Assembly: GCF_024460775.1 (NCBI RefSeq)
Contig: NZ_JANFYZ010000006.1
Coordinates: forward strand, 181,106-245,105
Direction: 5' to 3'
Length of the DNA stretch: 64,000 nucleotides
From: Desulfovibrio desulfuricans
GTDB lineage: Bacteria > Desulfobacterota > Desulfovibrionia > Desulfovibrionales > Desulfovibrionaceae
Below, piece by piece: positions 29,821 through 39,136 of the stretch. The translations under genes and the position numbers were made by a program. Numbering within the stretch: the first letter of the stretch is position 1; each line of letters opens with the position of its first letter. The notes beneath the pieces are model-generated. The model searched no databases. It was not told the origin of the DNA and saw nothing but the letters and a program-made list of their open reading frames with translations.

Positions 29821-30660
29821 ATGCGAACCATACCAAGACAAACGATAGTGGATACAGTGGCTTCCATGTGTATGGCGGCTGGTCGCTATTTGCCAGATGA
29901 CGTTCTGGAAGCACTGGCAACGGTCGAAAAGGGCGAATCACTGGAATCCGCCAGGGGAATTCTGGCGCAGTTGGTGGACAATGCGGCCCTTTCCTCCAAA
30001 ACAGGTTTGCCCCTCTGCCAGGACTGCGGCCTTGGCGTGTTTTTTGTTGAAGCAGGGGAGGATGTGCGCGTGGAGGGCGGCACCCTGCGCGAAGCAATCA
30101 ACGCGGGCATGGTGAAGGGCTACAAGGATGGCTTTTTGCGCAAATCCACGTGCGACCCCTTTACCCGTCAGAACGTGGGCGACAATTCTCCCGCTATTAT
30201 CCATTTTGACATTGTTCCCGGTGACAAAATCAAGATTACCATGATGGCCAAGGGGGGCGGTTCCGAGAATATGTCGCGCGTCACCATGCTGGCTCCGGCG
30301 CAAGGGTGGAAAGGTATACGCGAATTTGTCATCCGGCGCGTTGCGGAATCTGGTTCCAACCCATGTCCGCCTATTCTGGTGGGCGTGGGCATTGGTGGAA
30401 ACTTTGAGCTGGCCGCCATCAACGCCAAAAGAGCTCTCATGCGAGAAGTAGACGATGTTCACCCTGATCCCAAGGTCGCCGGAATGGAAGCCGATTTACT
30501 GCAATCCATAAACCGCCTGGGCATTGGCCCCATGGGGCTTGGCGGCGATACCACTTGCCTTGGGGTAAAAATATCTGTCGTTCCCTGTCATCTGGCCAGC
30601 CTGCCTCTTGCCGTAAACATTCAGTGCCACAGCTCTCGCCACAAGGAGGTTACGCTCTAA
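29821..30660 (+). CDS. Class I fumarate hydratase alpha subunit (TtdA/FumA N-terminal type)
   Basis: A 279-residue subunit of an oxygen-sensitive [4Fe-4S] hydratase that interconverts malate and fumarate. Cluster Cys candidates are in PLCQDCG, NPCPPILVGVGIGG and TTCLGVKI; KGGGSENMSRV is a family signature. L(+)-tartrate dehydratase is very similar, but a fumarase is favoured by the shared promoter cassette with frd. ACGGAGCG lies about 9 bp before the ATG. Confidence 0.92.
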   Translation: MRTIPRQTIVDTVASMCMAAGRYLPDDVLEALATVEKGESLESARGILAQLVDNAALSSKTGLPLCQDCGLGVFFVEAGEDVRVEGGTLREAINAGMVKGYKDGFLRKSTCDPFTRQNVGDNSPAIIHFDIVPGDKIKITMMAKGGGSENMSRVTMLAPAQGWKGIREFVIRRVAESGSNPCPPILVGVGIGGNFELAAINAKRALMREVDDVHPDPKVAGMEADLLQSINRLGIGPMGLGGDTTCLGVKISVVPCHLASLPLAVNIQCHSSRHKEVTL

Positions 30661-31220
30661 TGTCTGAACATTATTTGACCACCCCGCTTCCTGATGAAGC
30701 TGTGGAGCAACTGCGTATTGGTGATACGGTGTATTTGACAGGTGTTATCTATACGGGACGCGATGCCGCGCACAAGCGTCTTGTGGATGCCTTGGACGCG
30801 GGGCAACCCTTGCCTTTTGATCCCAAGGGTGCAGTTATCTATTATGTTGGGCCGTCTCCGGCCATCCCCGGTTATGCCATCGGCGCAGCCGGGCCAACCA
30901 CCAGCTACCGTATGGATTCCTATGCGCCGCGTCTGATGGAACAAGGCCTCAAGGGAATGATAGGCAAGGGTATGCGCTCGGTCGACGTGAAAAAGTCCAT
31001 GGTCGAGCACAAGGCCGTGTATCTGGGTGCAACGGGCGGGGCTGGCGCGCTGTTGAGTGTGCGCATCAAGGAAGCCAGGGTTATCGCCTATGATGATCTG
31101 GGGCCTGAAGCCATCCGAGAACTTGTGGTGGAGAATTTCCCGGTCATTGTCATAAATGACTGTCGCGGCGGCGATCAGTACGCGGTTCCGAAACTGGAAG
31201 AGGCGCTGGGACAAGCGTAG
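30660..31220 (+). CDS. Class I fumarate hydratase beta subunit
   Basis: A 186-residue partner subunit (FumA C-terminal/TtdB type). Typical segments are GDTVYLTGVIYTGRDAAHKR, YYVGPSPAIPGYAIGAAGPTTS and KAVYLGATGGAGALL. The start overlaps the alpha stop (TAATG) and is preceded by AAGGAGG; a longer frame from 30555 is rejected. With the transporter and reductase it would turn malate into fumarate for use as electron acceptor. Confidence 0.92.
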   Translation: MSEHYLTTPLPDEAVEQLRIGDTVYLTGVIYTGRDAAHKRLVDALDAGQPLPFDPKGAVIYYVGPSPAIPGYAIGAAGPTTSYRMDSYAPRLMEQGLKGMIGKGMRSVDVKKSMVEHKAVYLGATGGAGALLSVRIKEARVIAYDDLGPEAIRELVVENFPVIVINDCRGGDQYAVPKLEEALGQA

Positions 31221-32437
31221 AGGCGTTGCACCAAGGCTGCAATATCCCCGAATGTATATTTTGCGGCATCGGTGGGTCGGTCATCGATGCCGCTCCTGCT
31301 CCATCCAAAGCCCCATAGCAAACCTTGAACCACCCTGAAATGTCAGATGTCCAGCATGGTCTATAGGCATCACAAAAATTTGTATAATATTCGATAATTC
31401 CGTCGGTGTTTGGCAATTGCGCCCGCGGCACATGTTGGGCATGCAAAAAGGGGAAATGGATTCCTTTGCGCTGAGTAGCAAAAGCACGAGGTAGCGCTTT
31501 ACGCCGGGCAGTGCGCCGCGAGCCGCCGCGTAGGCGGGAGGTGTCCGCGTGGCATAAAAACTACTCCACCTCAAAGTTACTGCCGCGTAGCTGGTTCAAA
31601 AACACGCGGGGCAAACTCCCGTTTTGCCTCCATGGGTTGGATCCCACGTAGGTGAGATTCATATGCCTTGCCCCCCCCATGAATTTGTTGAGCTATTTGT
31701 AAAAAGTCACATCCAAAATTCCCTCCTGACAGTGCAACTCGATATCTCCCCCCGCATCCTCAGCTTGCCGCAATATCCCCCTAATCTGCCAGATTAAACC
31801 TGCTTTATTTTTATACCACCGTCTCTGAGGTGTGAGCAGTGCCGGGCGCATCCGGCATTTGGCACAGGCTGTGCGTATGTGAACACTGTTGGCTGGAGAT
31901 TGTTGCACCAAATAACTGATCATTTTTTTTATGAAATCGTAGAGGCTATTATGTGATGTTTTTTTGCAATGCGATGCCTGCTTTTTGTGTAATTTTGCAC
32001 AAAGCTTGTGGGCATATTTATGCTAATACACTATAATAAAACAATAAGTATATTATGCGCCTGCGTTGTTTTTTTGCAACATTCTAATTGTGTTGTGTAA
32101 ACTTGCAAAGAGAAACCATTACTAAAATATTATAATATCCTGTTTATAAATGGGATATTTGAGAAGCTAAGTTTGGATGTAGGCTAGAAAGAAAGTTGTA
32201 CTTAGTATTTTGGGTCGGCTTAGTTATTTGTTAAAATAAGCACAATATTAAATTTTTATATAACATGCTAAAATTAATTATATTTTTTTATCATACCCTA
32301 ATTTAAAACAAAAATTTCGCTTTTTTGTAAAAAAAATCACAAATGGCCTGTTTTTTGCTGTTTCAAAAGTACGGCCTGATTTTAGGTACTCCAATATACG
32401 TATTGCACTTTTTGCCACCGTTTTTACTGGAGATTCT
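31221..32437. other. 1.2-kb gap after the fumarase genes
   Basis: No gene is supported. A 9-bp hairpin (31263-31271 with 31285-31293) may end the fumarase transcript but has no T-tract. Minus-strand frames at 31281-31574 and 31693-31923 have no clear ribosome binding site or known family. From 31920 the sequence is very AT-rich up to the sigma-54 box at 32344. Confidence 0.55.
32344..32359 (+). promoter_or_regulatory. Candidate sigma-54 promoter of the SDR/ABC operon
   Basis: TGGCCTGTTTTTTGCT keeps GG and GC at exact -24/-12 spacing with a full TTGCT. It is 79 bp before the first ATG of an operon that ends with a sigma-54-dependent regulator gene, which makes the match more credible. Confidence 0.6.
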
Positions 32438-33205
32438 ATGCAGCTTGCAGGTTTGTTTGACCTTTCGGGCAAAACGGCACTTGTTACTGGTGGAAATTCG
32501 GGGTTGGGTCTGGCAATGGCCCGTGCCCTTGGGCTTGCTGGAGCAAAACTCATCCTTCTGGCAAGGCGGCCCGATGCCCTGCAAAGTGCTGCCGAGGATC
32601 TGCATTCAGAGGGTGTCCGCGTGCAGACTTATTCTGCCGATCTTTCTGATCCAGAACTCGCGCTTGAGTGCGGCAGGGCAATTGTAAGCCAGTTTGGCCC
32701 TGTTGATATTCTGGTCAATGCTGCTGGCATAAACCTTCGCCAACCTTTCGGTCAGGTAACGCCCGAATCGTGGAGCGCGCAGCTCAACCTTCATCTATCC
32801 GCACCATTTTTTCTTTCTCAGGTTCTGGCTCCCCAGATGTCCCTCCGGGGATGGGGCCGTATAATCAATGTCGCATCCCTTCAGTCCTTCCGCGCTTTTG
32901 CTGACAGTGCCCCCTACGGGGCTGGCAAAGGGGGTCTTATTCAGCTCACCCGCGCCATTGCCAGAGAATGGTCGCCCTACGGCATAACCTGCAATGCCAT
33001 TGGCCCCGGTTTTTTCCCTACAGAACTGACGCGCCCGGTTTTTGACAATCCTGATCTGGCCGAAAAGAACGCCTCTCAGACATGCTTGGGGCGCAACGGC
33101 AGGCTCGAGGATATCTACGGCTGTACCGTGTTTCTGGCCAGCGATGCCTCCGAATACATAACCGGCCAGGTAATTATGGTTGATGGTGGTTTCAGCGCCC
33201 GTTGA
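32438..33205 (+). CDS. Short-chain dehydrogenase/reductase (classical SDR)
   Basis: A 255-residue NAD(P)-dependent oxidoreductase. It has cofactor motif TGGNSGLG near residue 17, NAAG at the active-site helix, catalytic Ser in INVASLQS, and YGAGK for Tyr/Lys. The C-terminal [13 protein letters not shown] is typical of gluconate 5-dehydrogenase-like members. TGGAG precedes the ATG. As first gene before an ABC importer, it probably oxidises the imported substrate; the substrate is unknown. Confidence 0.9.
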   Translation: MQLAGLFDLSGKTALVTGGNSGLGLAMARALGLAGAKLILLARRPDALQSAAEDLHSEGVRVQTYSADLSDPELALECGRAIVSQFGPVDILVNAAGINLRQPFGQVTPESWSAQLNLHLSAPFFLSQVLAPQMSLRGWGRIINVASLQSFRAFADSAPYGAGKGGLIQLTRAIAREWSPYGITCNAIGPGFFPTELTRPVFDNPDLAEKNASQTCLGRNGRLEDIYGCTVFLASDASEYITGQVIMVDGGFSAR

Positions 33206-33262
33206 GAGGGCTTGGTTGCAAATATGATTGGCCTTTTGTGTCTGAGAAAAAGGAGTTCGTAG

Positions 33263-34327
33263 ATGAAAAATTTTTGTGCTGCCTTACTGTTGCTGGCAGG
33301 TCTGGCCGGAGGATTGTTGCCTGAGGCCGCTGTTGCCGAAGAAAAACCCGTGGTTCGTACCAGCGCCCAACCTTGCCTGCATGGTTTCCCCATGTGGTAT
33401 GCCGAAAAACAGGGCTGGCTCAAGGACGCCCCCTTTACCGTAAAGTTTATGCTTTTTGCTTCTGGCGCACCTCAGACAGAAGCCTTGGCCGCTGACCAGT
33501 GGGATATCGGAACCATGGGCACAGTGCCCACCATGATGGCCAGCATGCGCTATGGCTACAAACTCATTGGCGTATCCAACGAAGAAGGCGCCACAAACGA
33601 TTTGTGGGTGCGGCCCGATTCGCCCCTGCTCAAGCACAAGGCTGCGCTGCCCGGTTTCCCGGAAATCATAGGCTATACAGAAGACTGGAAGGGCAAGAAA
33701 ATTCTGGCAACCACCGTTTCCACCGGCCACTACGCCCTGACCGCCACGCTTAAGGCCCTGGGCCTTAACGACAGCGACGTGGCCATCGTGCACATGGAAC
33801 AGGGCCAGGCCATGACTGCCTTCAGTGCTGGTCAGGGCGATATCCTTCAGTTGTGGGCCCCGCTCAGCTATGTGGCAGAAGCCAAGGGCTGGACCAAGGT
33901 TTCATCGGGCATGGCGGCCAAGGTTCGCATTGCCGGTGGCATTGGCGCGCGTAAGGACTTTGCGGAAAAGCACCCGGATCTGGTGGTTGCCTGGCTTGGC
34001 ATCTATATGCGTATCATTGAAGGCATGAAGGCCAATCCCGAACAGTATGTGAAGCCCTTGCTTGAATACTTTAACGGTTACTGCGGTCTTGAGCTCACCG
34101 AAGAACAGGTGCGTATGGAATTCAAGTACCGCCCGCTCTATAGCGTGAGCGAACAGGTCAACGCCCTTGAAGACCCGGCCAAGCTGGCCACATGGATGAG
34201 CGGCGTTGCCAACTTTATGTTCGACCAGGGCCGCATCACCAAGAAAGAATTTGACCGCTACGTCAAGGCCAACTTCTTCATTGATCCCAGTTTCATGAAA
34301 AAGCTTGCCGCAGAAACTTCCAAATAA
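33263..34327 (+). CDS. ABC transporter substrate-binding protein (NitT/TauT, NMT1-like)
   Basis: A 354-residue periplasmic protein. Residues 1-25 form a signal peptide ending AVA, and the mature part starts near EEKPVVRTS. The fold resembles the sulfonate/nitrate/thiamine-precursor binding group (FASGAPQTEALAADQWDIGTMG motif). AAAAGGAG lies about 8 bp before the ATG. The ligand could be a sulfonate such as taurine or isethionate; that is inference from the family only. Confidence 0.88.
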   Translation: MKNFCAALLLLAGLAGGLLPEAAVAEEKPVVRTSAQPCLHGFPMWYAEKQGWLKDAPFTVKFMLFASGAPQTEALAADQWDIGTMGTVPTMMASMRYGYKLIGVSNEEGATNDLWVRPDSPLLKHKAALPGFPEIIGYTEDWKGKKILATTVSTGHYALTATLKALGLNDSDVAIVHMEQGQAMTAFSAGQGDILQLWAPLSYVAEAKGWTKVSSGMAAKVRIAGGIGARKDFAEKHPDLVVAWLGIYMRIIEGMKANPEQYVKPLLEYFNGYCGLELTEEQVRMEFKYRPLYSVSEQVNALEDPAKLATWMSGVANFMFDQGRITKKEFDRYVKANFFIDPSFMKKLAAETSK

Positions 34328-34419
34328 CATTGGGACATCTGCTGTATTGATAATCGCCTCATGCGCCTTTCCGGGGCTGCCAGACGCGAGTCTGCGGCCC
34401 CGGAAATCGAGGAGTAACA

Positions 34420-35268
34420 ATGACATCTATCCGTGAACAGAAAAACGATGGAGGCCAAGAGTTGAGCCTGGAAATACAGAAGGCCAACTACTTTGCAACC
34501 GCGGCCAAAGAAAACTGGATATCAATGGTGAGCTTTGCGGTTTTTATTCTGGCGTGGGAACTAATCTGTCAGTATGAGATTATAGGTCCCTACCAACTTG
34601 TACCGCCATCAGAAGTCATCACCGTCTTTTTTGACAAATTCACCCAGGTTAATCCTGACGGAGGCCTGCTACAGCAGCACGCCGCAGCCAGTCTGCTGTT
34701 GGCGCTCACTGGTTTTGTGGTTGCCGTGCTTGTAGGGGTTCCGCTGGGGCTTTTTATGGGCTGGTACCCCAAGGTCAACATGCTTGTGCGACCAATATTT
34801 GATGCAATCAGGCCCATTCCGCCCATTGCCTGGATTCCCATTGCCATTCTGTGGCTGGGAATTGGCATGCCGGCAAAGGCTTTTATCATTTTTTTGGCGG
34901 CCTTTGTGCCCTGCGTAATCAATTCCTACACCGGGATACGTCTTACCAATCCCGTGCTTATCCGTGTGGCGGAAATTTATGGTGCTTCCAATTTTGAAAC
35001 ATTCCGCAAAATAGGCGTACCCTCGGCGATCCCCATGATTTTTACGGGCATGAAGCTATCCCTCAATGCGGCGTGGACAACGCTTGTGGCCGCAGAATTG
35101 TTGGCGGCTTCAGTCGGCTTGGGTTTCATGATTCAGCAGGGCAGACGCCTTGCCCGGCCCGACGTCATCATTGTCGGCATGCTGACCATCGGCCTTCTGG
35201 GTGCGCTGATGTCCTGGATCCTCACAAGGATAGAAGCACGCTTTGCCTCGTCAAGGAGGCTCTCATGA
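34420..35268 (+). CDS. ABC transporter permease 1 (NitT/TauT type)
   Basis: A 282-residue inner-membrane protein with about six hydrophobic segments and the ATPase-contact loop around EIYGASNFETFRKIGVPSAIP. It has a hydrophilic N-terminus of about 30 residues. It overlaps the second permease by 4 bp (ATGA). Confidence 0.92.
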   Translation: MTSIREQKNDGGQELSLEIQKANYFATAAKENWISMVSFAVFILAWELICQYEIIGPYQLVPPSEVITVFFDKFTQVNPDGGLLQQHAAASLLLALTGFVVAVLVGVPLGLFMGWYPKVNMLVRPIFDAIRPIPPIAWIPIAILWLGIGMPAKAFIIFLAAFVPCVINSYTGIRLTNPVLIRVAEIYGASNFETFRKIGVPSAIPMIFTGMKLSLNAAWTTLVAAELLAASVGLGFMIQQGRRLARPDVIIVGMLTIGLLGALMSWILTRIEARFASSRRLS

Positions 35269-36044
35269 ATGGTTTTATCAAAGCCAATTCCGCCTGGCTT
35301 GCGCCTATGGCATCCATCGGCGCTTTTGTGGTGCTGTGGGGGATTGTGTCACTCAAGGTCAATCCGGAGTTTTTGCCCTCGCCAGCCATGGTGTGGCATG
35401 AATTTATCCGGCTTTGTCATGTGCCTGTTGGCGGCACCAGCCTTGCCGGGCATGTGGGCTACAGCCTGCAACGGGTATTGATAGCCTTTGGCCTTGCAGT
35501 GCTCATGGGGTTGCCGCTGGGCCTGCTGATGGGGTGGAGCAGGGTTTGCGAAAAAATTGTGTCTCCCATTTTTGAGCTGCTGCGCCCCATCCCCCCCATT
35601 GCATGGATACCCATTGCCATTCTTTGGCTTGGCGTTGCGGAAGGTTCAAAGGTTTTCATCTGCTTTGTAGGCGCCTTTGTTATCATGATTCTCAACTCAT
35701 ATACCGGCATGCGCTATGTAGACCCACTGCTTATTGACGCGGCGCGCTCGTTTGGTGCCAGTCGGTCACAGCAGTTCTTCAACGTGGCTGTGCCTGCCTG
35801 CATGCCGTCCATATTTGCGGGTGTGCAAAATTCCCTGTCTATGGCCTGGATGTGCGTGCTCGCGGCAGAGATGGTTGGGGCGCGTGAGGGTGTCGGCTTT
35901 ATCATCATTCAGGGTATGGATCTTAACAAGTCCTCCATGATTCTTGTGGGAATGATACTCATCGGTGTGGTGGGCTCTCTTCTTGCGGCGGCTTTGCGCT
36001 GGGTTGAACGTGTGCTCTGCCCCTGGAGGAGGGAAATGGTATGA
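35265..36044 (+). CDS. ABC transporter permease 2 (NitT/TauT type)
   Basis: A 259-residue inner-membrane protein, similar in length and layout to permease 1 with the loop AARSFGASRSQQFFNVAVPA. Both share the segment RPIPPIAWIPIAILWLG, so they arose by duplication. The start is set by AAGGAGG 5 bp upstream and the ATGA overlap; the longer frame from 35073 is rejected. The two probably form a heterodimeric channel. Confidence 0.92.
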   Translation: MNGFIKANSAWLAPMASIGAFVVLWGIVSLKVNPEFLPSPAMVWHEFIRLCHVPVGGTSLAGHVGYSLQRVLIAFGLAVLMGLPLGLLMGWSRVCEKIVSPIFELLRPIPPIAWIPIAILWLGVAEGSKVFICFVGAFVIMILNSYTGMRYVDPLLIDAARSFGASRSQQFFNVAVPACMPSIFAGVQNSLSMAWMCVLAAEMVGAREGVGFIIIQGMDLNKSSMILVGMILIGVVGSLLAAALRWVERVLCPWRREMV

Positions 36045-36811
36045 ATACTGATAAAAAGGTCAAAATTGCTTGCAATGAGGTTTCCAAGACCTTTTATGTG
36101 CCGGGTCAGAAACAGCTTTTGCATGTGCTGAACAAGGTTTCGTTAAAGGTATACGAAAACGAGTTTATGGTCATTCTTGGGCCGGGGCAAAGCGGCAAAA
36201 CCGTGTTGCTCAACTGCGTAGCAGGTCTTCTGGAACCTACTGCGGGCTCAATCTGCATCAATGATGTGCCCATCTCAGGGCCTGGTACTGACCGGGGCAT
36301 GGTATTTCAGCGTTACGCGCTCTTTCCGTGGAAAACAGTAGAACACAACGTGGCCTTTGGCCTTGCTGTACGCGGTGTTTCCTTAAAAGAACGGCTTAAA
36401 ATTGCGCACAAGTATATCGAACTCGTGGGCCTTGCAGGTTTTGAAAAAGCCTACCCGGCGCAGCTTTCTGGCGGCATGAAGCAGCGTGTGGGTATTGCCC
36501 GTGCCTATGCCAATGACCCGGATATACTGCTTATGGACGAACCCTTTGGGGCGCTGGATGCCCAAACACGTTACGCAATGGAGCAGGAATTGCGCAGCAT
36601 ATGGGAAAAGGAAAAACGCACGGTCTGCTTTGTCACAAATAATATTGAAGAAGCCATCTACCTTGGCGACAGGGTTGTCGTCATGTCTGCTATGCCGGGC
36701 AAGGTAAAAACAGAGTACAACATAGATATTCCGTCACCCCGTGAGTACACGCATCCCTCGTTTCTCGCCCTGCGCAAACAGATTTCAGAAGACACCGATT
36801 TGGTGCTGTAG
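36041..36811 (+). CDS. ABC transporter ATPase 1, H-loop His replaced by Asn
   Basis: A 256-residue ATPase. Walker A is GPGQSGKT, the signature is LSGGMKQR, and Walker B is ILLMDEP. The switch His that normally follows FVTH is Asn (CFVTNNIEEA). It overlaps permease 2 by 4 bp. With ATPase 2 it would form an asymmetric pair. Confidence 0.93.
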   Translation: MNTDKKVKIACNEVSKTFYVPGQKQLLHVLNKVSLKVYENEFMVILGPGQSGKTVLLNCVAGLLEPTAGSICINDVPISGPGTDRGMVFQRYALFPWKTVEHNVAFGLAVRGVSLKERLKIAHKYIELVGLAGFEKAYPAQLSGGMKQRVGIARAYANDPDILLMDEPFGALDAQTRYAMEQELRSIWEKEKRTVCFVTNNIEEAIYLGDRVVVMSAMPGKVKTEYNIDIPSPREYTHPSFLALRKQISEDTDLVL

Positions 36812-36820
36812 GAGATCAGT

Positions 36821-37594
36821 ATGTTATTTGGAGACAAAGCCGCCTACGCCGCAAACCGGGAAGTAAAGGTTTCGGTGTCCAATCTGACCAAGCAATATGA
36901 CGACCTGCTGGTGCTCAATGATATCAACTTTGATATCTATAAGGGTGAAATGCTGTGCATTGTGGGGCCGACAGGTTGCGGCAAGACAACGTTTCTGAAT
37001 TGTCTTTCACGTTTTATTCCCATAACGCACGGTTCCATAAACGTCTACGGGGAATCCGCTGACCCCAGGAAACACAATATTGCCTTTGTTTTTCAGGAAG
37101 TGTCTGCCATTCCCTGGCTTACGGTAGAAGACAACATTCGCTTTGGGCTGCGCATCAAGCGGTTGCCTGAAGATGAAATTGAAAAACGCGTTGAGCGCAT
37201 GCTTGATGTGGTTGGGCTCATGAAATACCGCACCTACTTTCCCCAGCAGCTTTCGGCCAGCATGGAGCAGCGGGTGGTCATAGCCAGAAACTTCGCCATC
37301 AATCCAGACCTGCTGCTTATGGACGAACCCTATGGGCAGCTTGACGTAAAACTGCGCTATTACCTTGAAGACGAGCTTATGCGCATCTGGAAGGAACTTG
37401 GAAGCACCGTTGCTTTTATTACCCACAACATTGAAGAAGCCGTGTACCTCGCGGAGCGTATCCTGATCCTTTCTCCAAAGCCCTCCACCATCAAGGAAGA
37501 GGTTATTGTGGATCTGCCCCGCCCACGCCAGTTTGATGATCCAAAGTTTGTTGCCATCCGCGACTATGTAACAGAAAGAATCAAATGGTGGTGA
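36821..37594 (+). CDS. ABC transporter ATPase 2, degenerate signature motif
   Basis: A 257-residue ATPase. Walker A is GPTGCGKT, Walker B is LLLMDEP and the switch His is present (AFITHNIEEA), but the signature LSGGQ is LSASM. It lies 9 bp after ATPase 1 with TAGGAG before the ATG. In the dimer its intact catalytic half faces the intact signature of ATPase 1. Confidence 0.93.
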   Translation: MLFGDKAAYAANREVKVSVSNLTKQYDDLLVLNDINFDIYKGEMLCIVGPTGCGKTTFLNCLSRFIPITHGSINVYGESADPRKHNIAFVFQEVSAIPWLTVEDNIRFGLRIKRLPEDEIEKRVERMLDVVGLMKYRTYFPQQLSASMEQRVVIARNFAINPDLLLMDEPYGQLDVKLRYYLEDELMRIWKELGSTVAFITHNIEEAVYLAERILILSPKPSTIKEEVIVDLPRPRQFDDPKFVAIRDYVTERIKWW

Positions 37595-37696
37595 CCCCCA
37601 CTGGACACTCTTGTGCCCGGCTACTTGTGGCAGGCCGAAACATGGGCATGACGGGCAGTTGAACTCTCAAAACGTGCAGCATACTGGGGAGCGCAC

Positions 37697-39136
37697 ATGC
37701 AAAAACCAACAGTGCTTGCCGAGTATATGGAACAACTGTGCGATACGTTTCGAGACGCCATATGCGTTACCGATCACGAAGGGCAGGTGGTTCTGGTTAA
37801 TGCCCGCCATTCAGAACTAACTGGAATTCCAAAGGAAATGATGATCGGTAAACATATTCAGGACATGGTGCAAAACGGTGTCTTTGATGTGGTGCTCAAC
37901 CCGCGCATTGTGGAGTCTGGCAGGCCGTTTTCAAGTGTGCAAAACCTTTATAATGGGCGCACTCTGCTGCTGGACGGCCACCCAGTCAAAGATGAAAAAG
38001 GCAACGTCATCTACGTTGTTACTGTTATACGCGATGTTACGGCTCTGGCTGAAATGCGAGAGGAAATAGCATCGCAAAAGGAACTGCTGGAAACGTTTCA
38101 ATCCATGAGCCATGAGGGAATCTCCGGCAGTCAGTATCCACGTGTTGTAAAAAGTCCTGTCATGCAGCGTTTGTATGCCGATGTGGCTGGCATTGCGGCA
38201 ACTGATGCAACGGTTCTGCTTCAGGGCGAAACTGGCGTTGGCAAAGACATGGTGGCCCGGCATATCCACCAGCAAAGTCAGAGGGCCGATGCGTCGTTTA
38301 TCAAGGTTGATTGCGGCAGTATCCCAGAAAATCTTATAGAATCAGAGCTGGTTGGTTATATGCCTGGCAGTTTTTCCGGCGCGAGCCGTAGCGGTAAGGC
38401 CGGGCTGGTGGAGGTGGCCTCTGGGGGCACGCTGTTTTTGGATGAAGTGGGGGAGCTGCCCCTGCCCATGCAGTCCCGCCTGCTGCGTCTGATTCAGGAC
38501 AAGGAAATTCAGCGGGTCGGTGCTACGGCCTCCAAAGCTGTAGACGTGCGCATTGTGGCAGCCTCAAACAAGGATCTGGAGCGCGAGGTTGACCGGGGCC
38601 TGTTTCGGGCCGACTTGTACTACAGGCTCAAGGTTGCGGTCATTACCGTGCCGCCGCTAAGGGAGCGCAAGGCCGAAATTCTGCCCTTGGCACAGGGGTT
38701 TCTGGCCTACTATTCCAGAAAGTACCGCAAAAATGCGTGGTTTTCAGAGTCAGCAGAAAAGATACTCCAAGAGCACCACTGGCCCGGTAATGTGCGTGAG
38801 CTTGAAAATCTTGTGCAGGGGCTGGTTGTGATCTGCAAAAGGGGTGTCATTGACGCTGCTGACCTTGCTGGAATCAGCCCGGAACCTGACCAGATGGCAA
38901 CAGGTGAAAACATCTGGTATCCCAAAATGGAAGGCCGATCACTCAAAAGCATTATGCGCGATGTGGAAAATGCTGTCATTGAACAGGGATTGAAACGTTA
39001 TGGATCCCTACGTGAGCTTTCTCGCCATTTGCAATTGGACCGCAGCACTCTTTTCAGGAAGGTCAAGGGCATGGAAGCTGCCAGGCAGGATGACGGATTA
39101 TCGCGAAAAAATTGCCATAATGGTGGCGAGCATTGA
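37697..39136 (+). CDS. Sigma-54-dependent transcriptional regulator with PAS sensor
   Basis: A 479-residue activator. Residues about 8-120 are a PAS domain (FRDAICVTDHEGQVVLVNAR). Residues about 150-385 are AAA+: Walker A GETGVGKD, Walker B TLFLDEVGELPL, and loop GSFSGA in place of GAFTGA. The Fis-type helix-turn-helix is RELSRHLQLDRSTLFRKV. It has no receiver, so it probably senses a small molecule directly. It follows the ABC genes by 102 bp and probably drives the operon from the box at 32344. Confidence 0.92.
   Translation: MQKPTVLAEYMEQLCDTFRDAICVTDHEGQVVLVNARHSELTGIPKEMMIGKHIQDMVQNGVFDVVLNPRIVESGRPFSSVQNLYNGRTLLLDGHPVKDEKGNVIYVVTVIRDVTALAEMREEIASQKELLETFQSMSHEGISGSQYPRVVKSPVMQRLYADVAGIAATDATVLLQGETGVGKDMVARHIHQQSQRADASFIKVDCGSIPENLIESELVGYMPGSFSGASRSGKAGLVEVASGGTLFLDEVGELPLPMQSRLLRLIQDKEIQRVGATASKAVDVRIVAASNKDLEREVDRGLFRADLYYRLKVAVITVPPLRERKAEILPLAQGFLAYYSRKYRKNAWFSESAEKILQEHHWPGNVRELENLVQGLVVICKRGVIDAADLAGISPEPDQMATGENIWYPKMEGRSLKSIMRDVENAVIEQGLKRYGSLRELSRHLQLDRSTLFRKVKGMEAARQDDGLSRKNCHNGGEH

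Noticed and set aside
31693..31923. A 76-codon minus-strand frame in the gap after the fumarase genes
   Set aside because: There is no Shine-Dalgarno before its ATG and no recognised family, although the composition is not absurd for a protein.
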